DNA of 64,000 nt from NCBI GenBank assembly GCA_964017065.1, contig OZ024789.1:9855271-9919270 (forward strand). Direction: 5' to 3'. The notes under the pieces are model-generated. The model was not told the DNA's origin, did not search any database, and worked only from the letters and a program-made list of their open reading frames with translations. Below, in pieces: positions 62,060 to 64,000 of this stretch (position 1 is the stretch's first letter; every line of letters starts with the position of its first letter). A program made the translations under genes and the position numbers. The DNA is from Haliclona indistincta. Its lineage: Eukaryota; Porifera; Demospongiae; Haplosclerida; Chalinidae.

Positions 62060-62569
62060 CAGAACGATTGGCTGTTGTCAATTCTTGCATCATCATTTTT
62101 TGTGTAGTGGGTATTTTAACATTTTGGTTTTTCACGAAAAGTGTGTATACAAAATCATATCTGAGTGCACTTGAAGTATTCTATCTTCTCAACATATTTC
62201 TCCTGAGTACCGTTAGTCTGGCTACTGCTTCACTTGGATCGGCAGATTGTCAAAATAGCAACCATTGTCTCAGTTTGTCTGTCCATTTTTGTCTGTCTTG
62301 TCACCATGGCAACGCACCTCTGGTGGAACTTTGACCTTAAGAAGATCAAGAGAAGGCTAGGGTTTGGAGAGTATATAGCAGTACCTCAGGTGGCAGAAGA
62401 TGAGGACAATAAAGAGGAAAGATCTCCTCTAGGATCCCCTCCATCAATAGTGTATGGCTCACATAGAGGAGAGCAACAGTTTGTACTGGAGTTTCCATAT
62501 CCTCGTGAAGAGAACGAGTCATCTTCTCCAGTGCTATTAGCAAGAGAACCACTACTGTTTGATACTTGA
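62060..62569 (+). pseudogene. Orphan 3' exon of a sponge multi-TM protein, with frameshift
   Basis: After the acceptor-like TCTCCTTTACTTCAG, the frame encodes VNSCIIIFCVVGILTFWFF and LEVFYLLNIFLLSTVSLATASL. A single frame change near 62230-62240 then leads to IVKIATIVSVCLSIFVCLVTMATHLWW, a basic stretch (KKIKRRLGF) and an acidic tail ending LLFDT. Together these make three hydrophobic spans and a cytosolic tail. It resembles the C-terminal membrane region of large receptor-like sponge proteins (from memory, not checked). There is no upstream partner. The frameshift could be a sequencing error. Confidence 0.55.
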
Positions 62570-62952
62570 ACTCACATGCATAATGCAGTGATTTTCAATT
62601 CCATTACCTGGCCTGCCTTAGCTTATTTTGTTCATTTTTAACTTTATTGTGTATTTTAATTTTTTTTGTTTTTTGTGTAGATTAGTTCTTTTGGTATAAC
62701 TTAGTTCTTTTTTTTCTTTTTTATATCTTAGTTCTTTTTGTATAGCTTAGTTGTTTTGTTTAGTTCTTTCTTTATGTACATCTCAGTGAAGTAGGTATAG
62801 TTTTATAAATCTGTTACACTGTGGTTTGAAGTGTTATCAAGCATAAGAAGTTATGGATAAGCTTCTGGAGGGGGTATACTGTACTAACTCATACTGCAGT
62901 TACAAACCAAGAATGAGCCATACCCTTGCCTACAACTACAAAATTCAGTACA

Positions 62953-63200
62953 AGAAAATTAAAAAGATTTCTATCGAAATCAAAAGTATGGAACAAGCAT
63001 AGAATGGTAACATGATTGACTTGCTAACAGACCATAGATCCCTACATCAGTGGCTGCTGTGGCTGACTATAGCTAGTTCAGCTAGTTGCTGTTGATCTTA
63101 TGTACAGCCACTGATGTAGGGATCTATGGTCTGTTAGCAAGTCAATCATGTTACCATTCCATGCTTGTTCCTTGTTGGTTTACATTGTTCATGACCAGTG
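62953..63200. mobile_element. Foldback element, arms only (copy 3)
   Basis: AAGAAAATTAAAAAGATTTC starts a left arm with an internal deletion. The right arm runs from GTACAGCCACTGATGTAGGG to TTTACATTGT. The 800-bp body and terminal hairpin of the longer copies are absent, so the hairpin part can exist on its own. Confidence 0.75.
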
Positions 63201-63204
63201 GATG

Positions 63205-63570
63205 AGAAAATTTCCTACACTATTTGGGGGAGAATTAGTGCCCTATGGCATTAAATCTTGCCAATAACACTTGTGGGATTGGTCGCTAAGCAGCTGCACT
63301 AACTGTTTCCTCCACTATAATTATAGGGAAAAATTAGTGCTCAGTACACTGGCTCGGTAGCACTAAATGTGTCCTACAGTAATGAAGGGGTATTACAGTG
63401 GTGGTCACTAAATTTTTCCTACTTTACTATAGGGGAGAAATAATGAACTCAACATTAAATTCTTCCTACAATAATGTAGGGGAGAAATAGGGTAGCCACA
63501 CTAAATCTTGCCCAAGTGTGGTAGAGAATGAATAGTTAAGAGGGTTTTTAAATTTTACTACAATAATGTA
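63205..63570. repeat. Degenerate tandem repeats
   Basis: About five diverged units of TTCCTAC.ATAATGTAGGGGAG, AAATAGTG and CACTAAATCTTGCC. Confidence 0.6.
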
Positions 63571-63574
63571 CCAG

Positions 63575-63953
63575 AGGTTGAGGGATCTTAAGAACAGGTG
63601 TCATGGGAAATTGTGTATCCCCTGTTCAATACAAATTTCACTAGTGACCGTCGTATCCCGGTACATAATTTCCTAATGAATAATGGTCCCTCATACAAAT
63701 TTCACTGGTGATTTTTGTATTCCACGTTCACCATTTCCAAGTGTATTTCGTATCCCATTAGTGGAATGGGTATCCCATTCCGTATACAGGATATCATGCA
63801 ATGAAACTCTCAAGCTCTGCGTTCGGTTCACTATATAAACGAGTCACAGGCTTTGGCTTGCCTATCTCTGCATATACGGGTCATTATCTCATAGTTGCAG
63901 TGTAGAGCTTGTATGGTCAGAAAGTCCACCATAACCAAAGAGAGGAGTTTCAT
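63575..63953 (-). pseudogene. NHL-propeller N-terminal pseudogene fragment (second split copy)
   Basis: It starts MKLLSLVMVDFLTIQALHCN (63953), a recognisable signal peptide and CNYE motif, then is interrupted by the same repeat block as in 53830-54753 and ends before any complete blade. The stretch 63575-64000 aligns with 54356-54795. Confidence 0.75.
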
Positions 63954-64000
63954 ATACTTGTCGATGTTGTGAGGTATAAACTTGAGAACTGATTGATGAA

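Overview
The window looks like nuclear DNA of a demosponge, most likely Amphimedon or a close relative. This is an inference from the gene content: ankyrin-Roc-Death proteins, sponge-type multi-TM C-termini, short GT-AG introns (many of 50-150 bp), and many MITE-like inverted repeats, minisatellites and (CT)n tracts. No bacterial operons, rRNA, tRNA or CRISPR arrays were seen.

Layout. (1) 1-10.7 kb holds two tandem copies of a block carrying a minus-strand ankyrin-Roc GTPase gene (copy 1 also shows a Death domain) and the 3' exons of a minus-strand synaptophysin-family gene. A 200-bp run of N lies between the copies. The complete synaptophysin-like gene (5335-8221, minus) stands head to head with a second, divergent family member (8414-10668, plus), with 192 bp between the start codons. 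(2) 10.7-28.1 kb holds a HEMK1-like protein glutamine methyltransferase gene (minus). Seven exons could be placed with matching phases, over 13 kb of intron that is filled with minisatellites and MITEs. The last exon was not found. (3) 28.7-30.4 kb holds a five-exon TSSK/MARK-like protein kinase (minus). (4) 31.55-50.29 kb is a head-to-tail duplication of a roughly 9-kb unit. Each unit carries one secreted NHL-type beta-propeller gene, broken in the left unit and intact in the right one. Each unit has also gained a mobile element that the other lacks. (5) 49.2-56.4 kb is a cluster of four intact and one degenerate NHL-propeller genes (minus). (6) 56.9-61.0 kb encodes the membrane and C-terminal part of an inositol trisphosphate receptor (minus), with an unusual pore filter and no 5' exons in the window. 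(7) 61-64 kb is MITE-rich. It holds an orphan plus-strand membrane-protein 3' exon with a frameshift, and a second degenerate NHL fragment.

The genes do not form one pathway. The themes are local duplication (ankyrin-Roc, synaptophysin-like, NHL) and heavy shaping by non-autonomous mobile elements. Duplicated blocks next to assembly gaps in a polymorphic genome can also be unmerged haplotypes, so duplication claims should be checked with long reads.
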